Positions 19,905-27,610 of a DNA stretch of 64,000 nucleotides are shown here, piece after piece; within the stretch, counting starts at the first letter, position 1; each line of letters starts with the position of its first letter. The stretch comes from Macrococcus brunensis (lineage in GTDB: Bacteria > Bacillota > Bacilli > Staphylococcales > Staphylococcaceae), in the NCBI RefSeq assembly GCF_004359615.1, contig NZ_SCWA01000003.1:101532-165531 (forward strand), written 5' to 3'. The notes beneath the pieces are model-generated. The model ran no database searches, had not been told where the DNA came from, and was given only the letters and a program-made list of their open reading frames with translations. The position numbers were made by a program, and so were the translations under genes.

Positions 19905-19932
19905 TTGACAATGAAAAGAGCCAAACTAGAAT
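19905..19932 (+). promoter_or_regulatory. strong sigma-A promoter for a short transcript
   Basis: A consensus TTGACA (19905-19910), 16 bases, TAGAAT (19927-19932). The expected start is near 19940. Confidence 0.65.
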
Positions 19933-19968
19933 GAAAGTGTTCAATGACTAAATAACAGTAAGACGACC

Positions 19969-20052
19969 ATGGACAGTACAATGATGATTGTAGGTCTGGC
20001 GATTGTGATACTGTATATTTTGTTTGGATTCGGACAGATGAAGAAAAAATAA
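19969..20052 (+). CDS. 27-residue single-helix membrane peptide
   Basis: ATG 19969 to TAA 20052 encodes MDSTMMIVGLAIVILYILFG then FGQMKKK: one membrane helix and a basic tail. It sits between a consensus promoter (19905-19932) and a terminator (20053-20074), so it is the only reading frame of a transcript of about 140 bases. The ribosome-binding site is weak (GTAAGACGACC), which leaves room for an sRNA instead of a gene. The shape resembles type I toxin peptides and respiratory microproteins; neither is demonstrated. Confidence 0.4.
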   Translation: MDSTMMIVGLAIVILYILFGFGQMKKK

Positions 20053-20074
20053 AAAATCGGACAAATCCGATTTT
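20053..20074. terminator. terminator after the 27-residue peptide
   Basis: AAAATCGGA-CAAA-TCCGATTTT followed by CTTT. It lies between convergent units. Confidence 0.7.
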
Positions 20075-20100
20075 CTTTATATCCATTATTAAATTTTCCT

Positions 20101-20319
20101 TTATCGTTTCCTCTTCGGTATGGTTGTCAGCTCCTCCACACTCATCCCAAAATATCTGGCTATCGCTAAAAGCTCCCATCCTAGAATAGGTTGCTTGTGA
20201 TTCTCAAGTCTCGAGTATTTAGAAACACTATACCCTATTACCTCTGCGACTTCAGTTGAGGTATACCCTAGATTCTCACGATGATACTTAATAGCCTCCA
20301 TAATTTCAGTGTTGTTCAT
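20101..20319 (-). CDS. XRE-family HTH regulator, 72 residues
   Basis: A minimal HTH_3 protein: residues about 8-62 cover the five-helix Cro/C1 fold, with the recognition region YTSTEVAEVIGYSVSKYSRLEN. The size matches C-proteins of restriction-modification systems and small phage repressors. It lies 118 bases beyond vsr on the same strand but behind vsr's terminator, so it is probably a separate unit. Start ATG 20319 is favoured by GAGGTTTCTTTG; that Shine-Dalgarno lies in the 3' arm of a hairpin (20326-20348). Whether it controls the adjacent cassette is open. Confidence 0.7.
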   Translation of the reverse strand: MNNTEIMEAIKYHRENLGYTSTEVAEVIGYSVSKYSRLENHKQPILGWELLAIARYFGMSVEELTTIPKRKR

Positions 20320-20325
20320 CAAAGA

Positions 20326-20348
20326 AACCTCGCTTTTTTAGCGAGGTT
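20326..20348 (-). promoter_or_regulatory. hairpin sequestering the HTH gene ribosome-binding site
   Basis: On the minus strand AACCTCGCT-A6-AGCGAGGTT: the right arm contains the GCGAGG Shine-Dalgarno, and ATG follows seven bases later. There is no T run, so it acts more plausibly on translation than as a terminator. Confidence 0.5.
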
Positions 20349-20373
20349 ATCAACTAGTTCAAAGCAAAAGAAA

Positions 20374-20396
20374 ATTCTTGCAGCTTCCGCAAGAAT
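20374..20396 (-). terminator. terminator of vsr
   Basis: ATTCTTGC-GGAAGCT-GCAAGAAT followed by TTTCTTTT on the minus strand, 42 bases past the vsr stop. Confidence 0.7.
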
Positions 20397-20437
20397 CCTC
20401 TCAAACCCTTCTATTTGTTATATAATTTAAAGTTTAA

Positions 20438-20902
20438 TCAACCCCAGTCACAACTTAAAAAGAATTCTCTCATCTTTTCATCATCATGGTTGGTCTGAAT
20501 CATTTCCACTAAATCTTCAAGGGTCTCTTCTCTGACTTCACTGCCTAACCCGCACTCCCAAATGACAATGACATTAATACCAAGCTCTGTTAATTCTTCG
20601 ATGTTCCTTTCGTCTCGGGCCACATTGCGCTCAAACTTAGCTTGCCAGAATTTCTGATTCGTCTTGGGCATATTGAACTTGCCGCAATCGTGGACATGCC
20701 AGAAGCAGCCGTTCACAAAGATAGCAGTATTGTATTTCGGCAGATAGATATCCGGTGATCCTGGCAGTTCTTTATAGTTCTTTCGATATCTGAATCCTCT
20801 CTTGAACAGATAACGTCTGACAATCTCCTCCGGCTTACTGTTCTTCCCTCTGATTCGAGACATATTGTAACTTCTGGCAGACGGATATTCACTTTTCTTC
20901 AT
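20438..20902 (-). CDS. vsr: very short patch repair endonuclease (Vsr)
   Basis: 154 residues from ATG 20902 (MKKSEYPSARSYNMSRIRGK; AAAGGAGTGAG upstream). It has the full Vsr family pattern: MSRIRGKNSKPEEIVRRYLF, then GFRYRKNYKELPGSPDIYLP, the zinc and catalytic region NTAIFVNGCFWHVHDCGKF, and KFERNVARDERN. Vsr nicks next to the T of T:G mismatches made by deamination of 5-methylcytosine. It is divergent from the C5 methyltransferase whose product it guards against, sharing a 130-base intergenic region. Confidence 0.92.
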   Translation of the reverse strand: MKKSEYPSARSYNMSRIRGKNSKPEEIVRRYLFKRGFRYRKNYKELPGSPDIYLPKYNTAIFVNGCFWHVHDCGKFNMPKTNQKFWQAKFERNVARDERNIEELTELGINVIVIWECGLGSEVREETLEDLVEMIQTNHDDEKMREFFLSCDWG

Positions 20903-20930
20903 TGTGCTCACTCCTTTCAACAATTCTTAA

Positions 20931-20959
20931 TTGAAATACGAACGATCGTTCGGTATAAT
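20931..20959 (+). promoter_or_regulatory. methyltransferase promoter with GATC palindrome in its spacer
   Basis: TTGAAA (20931-20936), exactly 17 bases, TATAAT (20954-20959). The spacer holds the perfect 14-bp palindrome CGAACGATCGTTCG (20939-20952). Its centre is GATC (20944-20947), the predicted target of the methyltransferase it drives. Confidence 0.7.
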
Positions 20960-21033
20960 CTTAGTAAGATAAAATATAATATCATCAAGAAATATGTTAA
21001 TATTAATAAGTTAAATATAGAGGAGGTCCATTG

Positions 21034-22272
21034 ATGAAAAAGCTTAAAGTTGGAGAAATGTTTGCCGGTGTCGGAGGATTCCGTCTAGGTTTAGAAAATA
21101 CGGAAAACAGAATGTTCGAAATCACTTGGGCAAATCAATGGGAGCCTTCTCGTCGTGTTCAACATGCTTATGATTGTTATACCCATAATTTCAAGACGGG
21201 TATACATAGCAATCAGGATATCACTCAGGTGACTAATCATGAACTTGCAAGTACGAATGTCGATATGATAGTAGGCGGATTCCCTTGTCAGGATTATTCA
21301 GTAGCGAGATCACTCAGTGGAGAACTAGGCATCCAAGGTAAGAAAGGTGTGTTGTTCTGGGAGATTGCAAGATATATCCAGAACGTCGCTCCTAAGTATA
21401 TTCTTCTTGAGAATGTAGACAGACTTCTTAAATCCCCCGCTTCTCAGCGTGGTCGTGACTTTGCAGTTATGTTATCTACACTTAATGAACTCGGCTATGA
21501 TATCGAATGGCGCGTCATTAACGCCGCTGATTATGGTAATGCGCAGAAACGTCGCCGTGTATTCATCTTCGGCTATAGAAAAGAAAATCATTATGCACAG
21601 TCTATCACTAAGAAATCAGCGGAAGATATCGTCTTCAAAGAAGGATTCTTCGCAAAAGCATTTCCAGTGACTGATGAAGTCTATAAGGACCGGATCGGAA
21701 CTGTCACACTTTCTCATGATATTGTAGAAATCTCTGACAACTTCTCTTATACCTTCCATCCATCTGGTTTCATGCGTAACGGGGAAATCTATACGGTACA
21801 CACTGTACCTCAATATGAGAAACCTGTGACGTTAGGTGAAATTCTGGAAGAAGCAGTCGATGACCAGTATTATCTCTCTGATGAAAAAGTAGAAAAGTTC
21901 AAATACCTGCGTGGTGCTAAGAAAATCGAACGGATTACAAAAGATGGTCATAAATATACGTTCAGTGAAGGTGGTATGTCTGAAACAGATGCACTAGATT
22001 CACCTGCCCGCACGATGCTTACGAGCGAATCCAGCATCAACCGCAGTACACATCTAATTAAAGATAGCAAAGGTTATCGCACACTTACGCCAGTTGAAGC
22101 AGAACGATTGAATGGCTTTCCTGATAATTGGACTGATACGATGGCAGGCAAGATGCGCTTCTTCTGTATGGGTAATGCGCTAGTCGTCCCATTGATTACA
22201 CGTATGGGAAATGAAATAGAGAACATCGAAATGCAGTATCCTGATGAAACTACACAATTAAATCTTTTTTAA
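21034..22272 (+). CDS. Sau3AI-type DNA (cytosine-5)-methyltransferase, predicted GATC
   Basis: 412 residues from ATG 21034 (AGAGGAGGTCC upstream), the length of M.Sau3AI. The C5-methyltransferase motifs run in order: I MFAGVGGFRLGL, IV GGFPCQDYSVA with the catalytic Cys, VI LLENVDRLL, VIII GNAQKRRRVFIFG, IX RLNGFPDNW and X CMGNALVVPL. The adjacent Sau3AI-family nuclease predicts GATC as target, with the final C methylated. It should protect against both nucleases downstream. It has its own terminator, so the nucleases are expressed separately. Confidence 0.88.
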   Translation: MKKLKVGEMFAGVGGFRLGLENTENRMFEITWANQWEPSRRVQHAYDCYTHNFKTGIHSNQDITQVTNHELASTNVDMIVGGFPCQDYSVARSLSGELGIQGKKGVLFWEIARYIQNVAPKYILLENVDRLLKSPASQRGRDFAVMLSTLNELGYDIEWRVINAADYGNAQKRRRVFIFGYRKENHYAQSITKKSAEDIVFKEGFFAKAFPVTDEVYKDRIGTVTLSHDIVEISDNFSYTFHPSGFMRNGEIYTVHTVPQYEKPVTLGEILEEAVDDQYYLSDEKVEKFKYLRGAKKIERITKDGHKYTFSEGGMSETDALDSPARTMLTSESSINRSTHLIKDSKGYRTLTPVEAERLNGFPDNWTDTMAGKMRFFCMGNALVVPLITRMGNEIENIEMQYPDETTQLNLF

Positions 22273-22277
22273 GATTC

Positions 22278-22303
22278 AAGTCCATTTCATATGAAGTGGA
22301 CTT
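22278..22303 (+). terminator. terminator of the GATC methyltransferase
   Basis: AAGTCCATTTCAT/ATGAAGTGGACTT, a perfect stem with T7 following. Confidence 0.85.
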
Positions 22304-22359
22304 TTTTTATTGTAAGTATTATGATATAGAAAAATTTCACATTTTAAATAGGAGTATAT

Positions 22360-23061
22360 ATGAAATTCAGAACTTATTCACATAGATATGGCATTGAAAT
22401 CATAAGTACAGACTCACGCTATAACGAACCGTATCGTAACCTCTTAAAAATCATAGAATCAATCACTGATCAAGAAATCATCAATAGATTTCAACATAGA
22501 AAATATGTGGACATGAAAAGTGATACTAGCATCTCACACGTCATAAATGGCATTTTTAAAGAAAAATTACGTGCTGCAGGCTGGCACAGTGAATCACGCA
22601 TTTTCAAAGAAAAAGTGTACAGTAAAGGAGCAACTGACTGGAGATTAGATTTTACATACAACCACATCTATTCTCTTGAAATTGCGTTTAATCATGCATC
22701 TGCTACTTGTGTAAATCTTCTCAAACCTGTCCTAGCTTCCGAGTTAAATCATGTGGAAAAGGAATTTAAGACTGAACTTGGATTAATTATAACTGCTACG
22801 GATGAATTAAAGAAAAAAGGGAGATTCGATAATGCTATCGGCTCCTTCGAAGGATATACACTTCAGTGCATACCTATGATGAATCAATTGACAGTACCTA
22901 TGGTCATCATCGGTCTGGAAGCTCCAGAGACATTTGAACTGGTCAGAATTAAAGAAGGTCAGAGAAATATCGGTCATATTAAGTTATTGAGTCAAGACAG
23001 AGTGTTAGACGCTGAACATTACGATAATGAAGGGAAATTAGTAAAAATGTTACTTTATTAA
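22360..23061 (+). CDS. BglII/BstYI-family type II restriction endonuclease
   Basis: 233 residues, ATG 22360 behind AATAGGAGTATAT. By recall the protein parallels BstYI along its length: YSHRYGIEII at the N-terminus, INGIFKEKLRAAGWHSESR near 67-85, the catalytic strand LDFTYNHIYSLEIAF (Asp about 98, Glu about 108), and late FEGYTLQCIPMM and LTVPMVIIGLE motifs. BglII and BstYI cut AGATCT and RGATCY, so a GATC-centred target is expected. The position after the catalytic Glu that is Gln in BglII appears as Ala here (EIAFNHA), so activity is not certain. Confidence 0.65.
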   Translation: MKFRTYSHRYGIEIISTDSRYNEPYRNLLKIIESITDQEIINRFQHRKYVDMKSDTSISHVINGIFKEKLRAAGWHSESRIFKEKVYSKGATDWRLDFTYNHIYSLEIAFNHASATCVNLLKPVLASELNHVEKEFKTELGLIITATDELKKKGRFDNAIGSFEGYTLQCIPMMNQLTVPMVIIGLEAPETFELVRIKEGQRNIGHIKLLSQDRVLDAEHYDNEGKLVKMLLY

Positions 23062-23073
23062 GGAGGTAACTTT

Positions 23074-24444
23074 ATGAAACCTTTTGAATATAAGAATGAA
23101 GCTGACTTGATTCAATATGCGAAAGAAGCTGAAGGAAAATATCTTCATGAAATAGACAAAGAAAACATGCTGGAGAATACCAATGTCAAAGGAAAAGTCG
23201 GCCATATCATCGAGAAAAGTTATTTCGGATATGATATCAACTCAAATGCAGAAGCTGATTTTGCTGATGTCGGAATTGAGCTTAAAGCAACAGGCTTCAC
23301 CCGGATGAAGAATGGTCAGCTTAAAGCGAAAGAACGACTTGTTCTGAATATCATCAACTATTTAGAGGAAGCGGATAAAACTTTTTATACATCTAGTTAT
23401 TGGACGAAGAATGCACGTCTCCTCCTCTTCTTTTATGAATATAAGAGAAATGAAGCAGGTAAAATGGATGTCTGGAATACGCAGATTGCAAAAGTCGATT
23501 TATTCGAGATCCCTGAAGAGGATCTGAAAATCGTAAAGCAAGACTGGCAGCTGATCCATAGCAAAATACTTCAAGGGGAAGCTCACCTTCTATCTGAGGG
23601 GGACACCTTAATATTAGGAGCCTGTACTAAAGGCACCACGGCAGCATCCTCTATGCGAGAGCAACCTTATAGCAATGAACTAGCAAAACAACGAGCATAC
23701 TCAATTAAGCAAGGATACATGAGCGCACTAGTACGTAAGTTAATCACAGAGGAACATCTTGTCTCTATTACATCATCAAAAGAAATAGCAGAAAAATCAA
23801 TTGAAACTGTTCTTGAAGAGAAGTTCAGTCCATATTATGGTATGACCGACCAGGAAATCGCTGAACAAGAAGGTATAGTATTATCAAAAAGCAAAGCACG
23901 TGCTGCCAACCTGATCAGTGCAATGCTTGGTATTAAAGGCACACACCTATCTCAGATAGAAGAATTTGAGAAGTATAATATTAAATTTAAAACCATCACC
24001 TTGCAAGAAAATGGAAAGCCAAAAGAGCATATGTCTTTTGAAAATATAGACTTTAATGAATATGCTAACGTGCCATGGGAAGAAAGTTCATTAAGAGAAA
24101 AATTTGAAGAAACAAAGTGGTTGTTTATTGTATTTCGGAAGAACACTGAGAATGAAAATGTTTTTAAAGGTATCAAACTGTGGAACATGCCTGAAACTGT
24201 GATTGAGAATGAATTAAAGCAGTTCTATATGGATACAAAGAGAATTCTTAATGATGGCGTCATACTTGAAGAAACTAAAAGAGGAGTAAAAAATAACCTA
24301 CCAGGTGCAAAAGACAATTCAGTCTGTCATTTAAGACCGAAAGGACAAAATGCATCTGACAAGGTTAAATTACCTGATGGACAATGGATAACGAAGCAAT
24401 GCTTTTGGTTGAATAAAGTCTTCTATATTAAAATCATTAAATAA
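23074..24444 (+). CDS. Sau3AI-family type II restriction endonuclease (GATC)
   Basis: 456 residues, AAGGAGG upstream, 12 bases after the BglII/BstYI-family gene. The N-terminal MutH/Sau3AI catalytic domain has GKVGHIIEKSYFG (40-52) and the active site DFADVGIELKATGF (Asp62 or Asp65, Glu69, Lys71). The middle contains TKGTTAASSMREQPYSNELA and KQRAYSIKQGYM, strongly Sau3AI-like. The C-terminal half corresponds to the second MutH-like, effector-binding domain. It is a little shorter than the 489 residues of Sau3AI. The last 30 codons overlap a region matching a truncated vsr on the other strand only at the junction. Confidence 0.85.
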   Translation: MKPFEYKNEADLIQYAKEAEGKYLHEIDKENMLENTNVKGKVGHIIEKSYFGYDINSNAEADFADVGIELKATGFTRMKNGQLKAKERLVLNIINYLEEADKTFYTSSYWTKNARLLLFFYEYKRNEAGKMDVWNTQIAKVDLFEIPEEDLKIVKQDWQLIHSKILQGEAHLLSEGDTLILGACTKGTTAASSMREQPYSNELAKQRAYSIKQGYMSALVRKLITEEHLVSITSSKEIAEKSIETVLEEKFSPYYGMTDQEIAEQEGIVLSKSKARAANLISAMLGIKGTHLSQIEEFEKYNIKFKTITLQENGKPKEHMSFENIDFNEYANVPWEESSLREKFEETKWLFIVFRKNTENENVFKGIKLWNMPETVIENELKQFYMDTKRILNDGVILEETKRGVKNNLPGAKDNSVCHLRPKGQNASDKVKLPDGQWITKQCFWLNKVFYIKIIK

Positions 24445-24455
24445 AAGGAGAATAA

Positions 24456-24579
24456 AATTAATTCTATATCTTAACCCTTTAGCAAATAAATACTTTCTAA
24501 CCAAAATTTCAGGCTTAGTATTTGCTGACTTTATATTTCTCATATTTTTTAGACGTTTCTCTGGAGTAAGAGTGTCCAT
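24456..24579 (-). pseudogene. 5' fragment of a second vsr gene
   Basis: ATG 24579 gives MDTLTPEKRLKNMRNIKSAN then TKPEILVRKYLFAKGLRYRIN, a standard Vsr N-terminus of about 41 residues. At about 24456 the frame runs into DNA that is the reverse complement of the Sau3AI-family gene 3' end, so the rest of Vsr is gone. It is in line with, and 73 bases beyond, the minus-strand methyltransferase operon, and was evidently its last gene. Confidence 0.8.
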
Positions 24580-24626
24580 ATGATCACTTTCCCTTTTTAC
24601 CTAGATTTTTCCCTTTAAAAACAATA

Positions 24627-24666
24627 AAAAACAATGATTATCGAATGAATCGTTAATCATTGTTTT
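24627..24666 (-). terminator. hairpin at the end of the second C5-methyltransferase gene
   Basis: AAAACAATGATTA-loop-TAATCATTGTTTT; on the minus strand it is followed by a T-rich run. It overlaps the methyltransferase stop codon. Confidence 0.65.
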
Positions 24667-25912
24667 CAATTTCATTAATTTGTTTAAAAATACTTTCCAA
24701 TACTTGCACCACAATACTATTACCTGCCATTCTCACTAATCGTGACAATGGTAAAATTTTCTTTCCTTCTGTCAGATCGATATTATGCTCAATCAAAAGA
24801 TTAAATTGTTCTTCTTCAAATCCCATAAGCAAGAAGCATTCTCTTGGAGTAAGATTTCTATAATTTATGTTCATTGGAGTAAGAACTTCATCCTCATACT
24901 TAATTATCCCTGAATTAGGATTCCGATCTTGCTTAGTAGTAATGGTGCGTGCATATTGATTAGGTTCAACTTTTCTATCTACTGCTAGTATTACATTATT
25001 TTCATATATCTTCTCTCGTGAAGGCGACCAGGTTGGTGTACTCTGTATAGCTTCTTTTCTATAGACGGAATTATCATAATTTAACTTCAGATAATCGCTT
25101 AATGGGCGTATATTCTCTCTATCCAAAACAATGTTTTCCAGATTATTAAAAAAGAAGTAATCGTTTACTGCACTATATTCTTCTTCATCTTTAGCAAGAA
25201 CACTTAACATGTACGTTCTCTTCCTTGATTGAGGTACACCGAAGTTACGTGCGTCTAATGTATAAACCTGATTGTAATATCCGTATGCTTGCAGGAAATC
25301 TTGAAACTCTCTGAAATTTTCTATGTGTTTTGATGAAAGGATATTACTTACATTCTCCATTAAAAGAAATTTCGGAAGTGGTTTATCCGCTTCTTTATAC
25401 TCCATCAGTATTCTCTCTATCTGCCATAAAAGTGTAGACCTATTATTTGCATCTCTATTAATCCCACCAGAGTTTTTGTGCCAATGACCACTCACAGATA
25501 AGTCCTGGCATGGAAATGAGTATGTGAGAAGATCAGCATCCGGCAAATCGACTGCCTTTACTTTTGTAATATCGACAAGGTTATTATTTCTTTCTATAGA
25601 ACAAAGAATAGATTTAAGCTGAAGAACGCCCATTGCTGACAACGATCGTTCTGATAAGGGCTCTTTGCCATCTCCGGAAAGAGTGTACTTTGATAGCTCC
25701 TTTACTAAAGATTCTTTTGTATGGTGTCGATATGGGCTTAAATCCTGAGGGCCATTGTGCATAATGTCATAGGCGTACATTGCACCTATTTCCCATTCGA
25801 CTATCGCCTCTATAGAATGTTCAATACCAATATTTTTTAACGCTTGAGCCTGGCTACCAATGCCACTGAACGTTTCTATTACTTTTAACATTGAATAACC
25901 AACTACTTTCAT
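24653..25912 (-). CDS. DNA (cytosine-5)-methyltransferase of the MORC/Z1 operon
   Basis: 419 residues (or 412 from the internal MLKVIETFSG start, which has no better ribosome-binding site). The C5 motifs are I FSGIGSQAQALKNIG, IV YSFPCQDLSVSG, VI LLMENVSNIL, VIII FGVPQSRKRTYML, IX LTPRECFLLMGF and X AGNSIVVQVLESI. Residues 60-120 form a long insert before motif IV. It starts three bases after the stop triplet of the PLD nuclease gene. The target is unknown; a neighbouring vsr remnant fits a 5-methylcytosine product. Confidence 0.88.
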   Translation of the reverse strand: MKVVGYSMLKVIETFSGIGSQAQALKNIGIEHSIEAIVEWEIGAMYAYDIMHNGPQDLSPYRHHTKESLVKELSKYTLSGDGKEPLSERSLSAMGVLQLKSILCSIERNNNLVDITKVKAVDLPDADLLTYSFPCQDLSVSGHWHKNSGGINRDANNRSTLLWQIERILMEYKEADKPLPKFLLMENVSNILSSKHIENFREFQDFLQAYGYYNQVYTLDARNFGVPQSRKRTYMLSVLAKDEEEYSAVNDYFFFNNLENIVLDRENIRPLSDYLKLNYDNSVYRKEAIQSTPTWSPSREKIYENNVILAVDRKVEPNQYARTITTKQDRNPNSGIIKYEDEVLTPMNINYRNLTPRECFLLMGFEEEQFNLLIEHNIDLTEGKKILPLSRLVRMAGNSIVVQVLESIFKQINEIENND

Positions 25913-25918
25913 TTATTA

Positions 25919-26917
25919 TTACTTATTACTTGTGAAAAACATCCGAAACAGATGTTCTTCAATTTTTTCAAATACGATTAATTCCATTTGATTTTCTTCC
26001 AGCCTTTTTCTAGTGATTGGCTGGAATTCTTTCATTCCGAGTTTTTCTTTAATTAGCAGATACCAGTCTCCATTTAAAAGGCGTAATTCACGATTGAATT
26101 GGCCACTTAGTTCCATCTGATAACATCTCTCTTCTTCATCGATAACCTTGAAAGTCGCATCAGTAGGAAAGAACTCGTTTAGATATGGACGCTTATTAGT
26201 AGTTATATATGCTTCCTTATTATCAAAGGCTGCATTTATTTTACTAAACTGCCAGTTAGGATCTGATTTTTCATCAAGCATGATTTCAATCACTTTAACT
26301 TTAGAAGAATCAATAAAATGTCTGTTCCTGATTTTCAAAATAAGATTCAATTGATTATGATTGGTTTTATATACTTCCTCATTATCATTGATTTTAGAGA
26401 TAATAGGCACAGAATGATAAAGTTCTTCATAACTGATTTTAGCTATATCTTCTTGCTGTTCAATGAATGCGACTTTTTCATCAACATTTTCTGAATCACA
26501 TCTAATAGACAGAACTTTCTGCGCTTCAAATAATCCATGAAGAGACTCCTGAGTTTCTGTCAGCAATTCACGATGATGGTAAAATCCATTTTCACTGAAG
26601 TTTGCAGAACCTATTAATTTTATCTCATCTTCTGAATTAATGAAATGATAAATTTTCATATGAGTTGGTGCACCTTCAATTTGATAGTATACAACAATAT
26701 TTTCATTGATAGCCATTAACTGCAGGTATTTTTCATGATCATACCTAGGAACGCCCTGATTGGTCATTCCGATAAATAGATTTATTGTTAAATGCGGAAA
26801 GTCATGTACAACTTGCTCTAGAAACTTACCGCTCCCATAGCCTGAAATAATATTCAGTGTTTCTGCTTGGGCAGCATACCTGCTCAGTACGTTGTCATAT
26901 AGTTGATGATAGTACAT
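25919..26917 (-). CDS. NgoFVII-family restriction endonuclease (phospholipase D fold)
   Basis: 332 residues. One PLD half-site is visible: HMK (His86, Lys88) in APTHMKIYHF, and GSAN (103-106) in IKLIGSANFSENGFYHHREL. This is the layout of NgoFVII-type nucleases, which dimerise to build one active site and cut without a metal ion. The C-terminal 150 residues, probably specificity-giving, are unlike anything I can name. Its ATG directly follows the upstream TAG. It is the cutting partner of the next C5 methyltransferase. Confidence 0.8.
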   Translation of the reverse strand: MYYHQLYDNVLSRYAAQAETLNIISGYGSGKFLEQVVHDFPHLTINLFIGMTNQGVPRYDHEKYLQLMAINENIVVYYQIEGAPTHMKIYHFINSEDEIKLIGSANFSENGFYHHRELLTETQESLHGLFEAQKVLSIRCDSENVDEKVAFIEQQEDIAKISYEELYHSVPIISKINDNEEVYKTNHNQLNLILKIRNRHFIDSSKVKVIEIMLDEKSDPNWQFSKINAAFDNKEAYITTNKRPYLNEFFPTDATFKVIDEEERCYQMELSGQFNRELRLLNGDWYLLIKEKLGMKEFQPITRKRLEENQMELIVFEKIEEHLFRMFFTSNK

Positions 26918-27610
26918 CTATTCTTTACCTAAAGCAGTTGCAAATAAATTATTTACATATCCCTTTATACCACCTTCAGATAATTCAGGTGTGACAACTG
27001 CCAATCTAGCCGTATTAAGTTTTAATACAGATCTAAATAAGTTTCGGTCATTATCTTCATGGTCATTATATTGCAACATAATCTCTCGGTAGAGTTCAAT
27101 ATGATATCCGATTCCTGGTCGTTCGACTAAGTTCATTATTGTGTCAGTCGTATTGTTCTTGAGCAACTGATAAGTTTCTTCTGCATTATTATGCCAGGAG
27201 AGCGCGACATACCACCAAATTGTTTTTAACCATATACGTCTGGAGTTCCTAAAATATCTATCCTCATGCTTTCCCCATCGGGCATGCACTACATCAGGAA
27301 TCACATTTACAGATAAATAGCGCCATATATCATCTTTAGCAGCAATACGATTTGTGAACCCTATAGCTTCATTAAGAAGTGAGTAAATCGCAATACCATA
27401 TTTTAAATCAAATTCGTATCCGAGCTTATTCGCACCATCCAGATTCAGGTCTTCAAATATACGATCGCGTGCTTCAATCATCTGATTGCGCAGTTCTCTC
27501 ATAGATTCCGGGGGATTAATTGGATTTACTTCATCTGTTAATATCTCAATTTTCGAAAAGTCTTTCTCAGCATTTGCCACGCTATAATTGTTATTTTCCC
27601 AGTTAATCAT
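26918..27610 (-). CDS. DUF6339-type protein of the MORC/Z1 operon
   Basis: 230 residues from ATG 27610 (MINWENNNYSV; AAAGGAG nine bases upstream). A GTG six bases earlier is too close to the Shine-Dalgarno. The protein is soluble and mostly helical, with a Trp-rich central block (DIWRYLSVNVIPDVVHARWG, RRIWLKTIWWYVALSW). It recurs as DUF6339 beside Z1 and GHKL genes in other bacteria, as I recall the family. No catalytic motif is evident. Its role in the restriction system is unknown. Confidence 0.55.
   Translation of the reverse strand: MINWENNNYSVANAEKDFSKIEILTDEVNPINPPESMRELRNQMIEARDRIFEDLNLDGANKLGYEFDLKYGIAIYSLLNEAIGFTNRIAAKDDIWRYLSVNVIPDVVHARWGKHEDRYFRNSRRIWLKTIWWYVALSWHNNAEETYQLLKNNTTDTIMNLVERPGIGYHIELYREIMLQYNDHEDNDRNLFRSVLKLNTARLAVVTPELSEGGIKGYVNNLFATALGKE

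Noticed and set aside
19901..20179. 92-codon minus-strand frame
   Set aside because: It spans a terminator, a promoter and the 3' end of the HTH gene in another frame.
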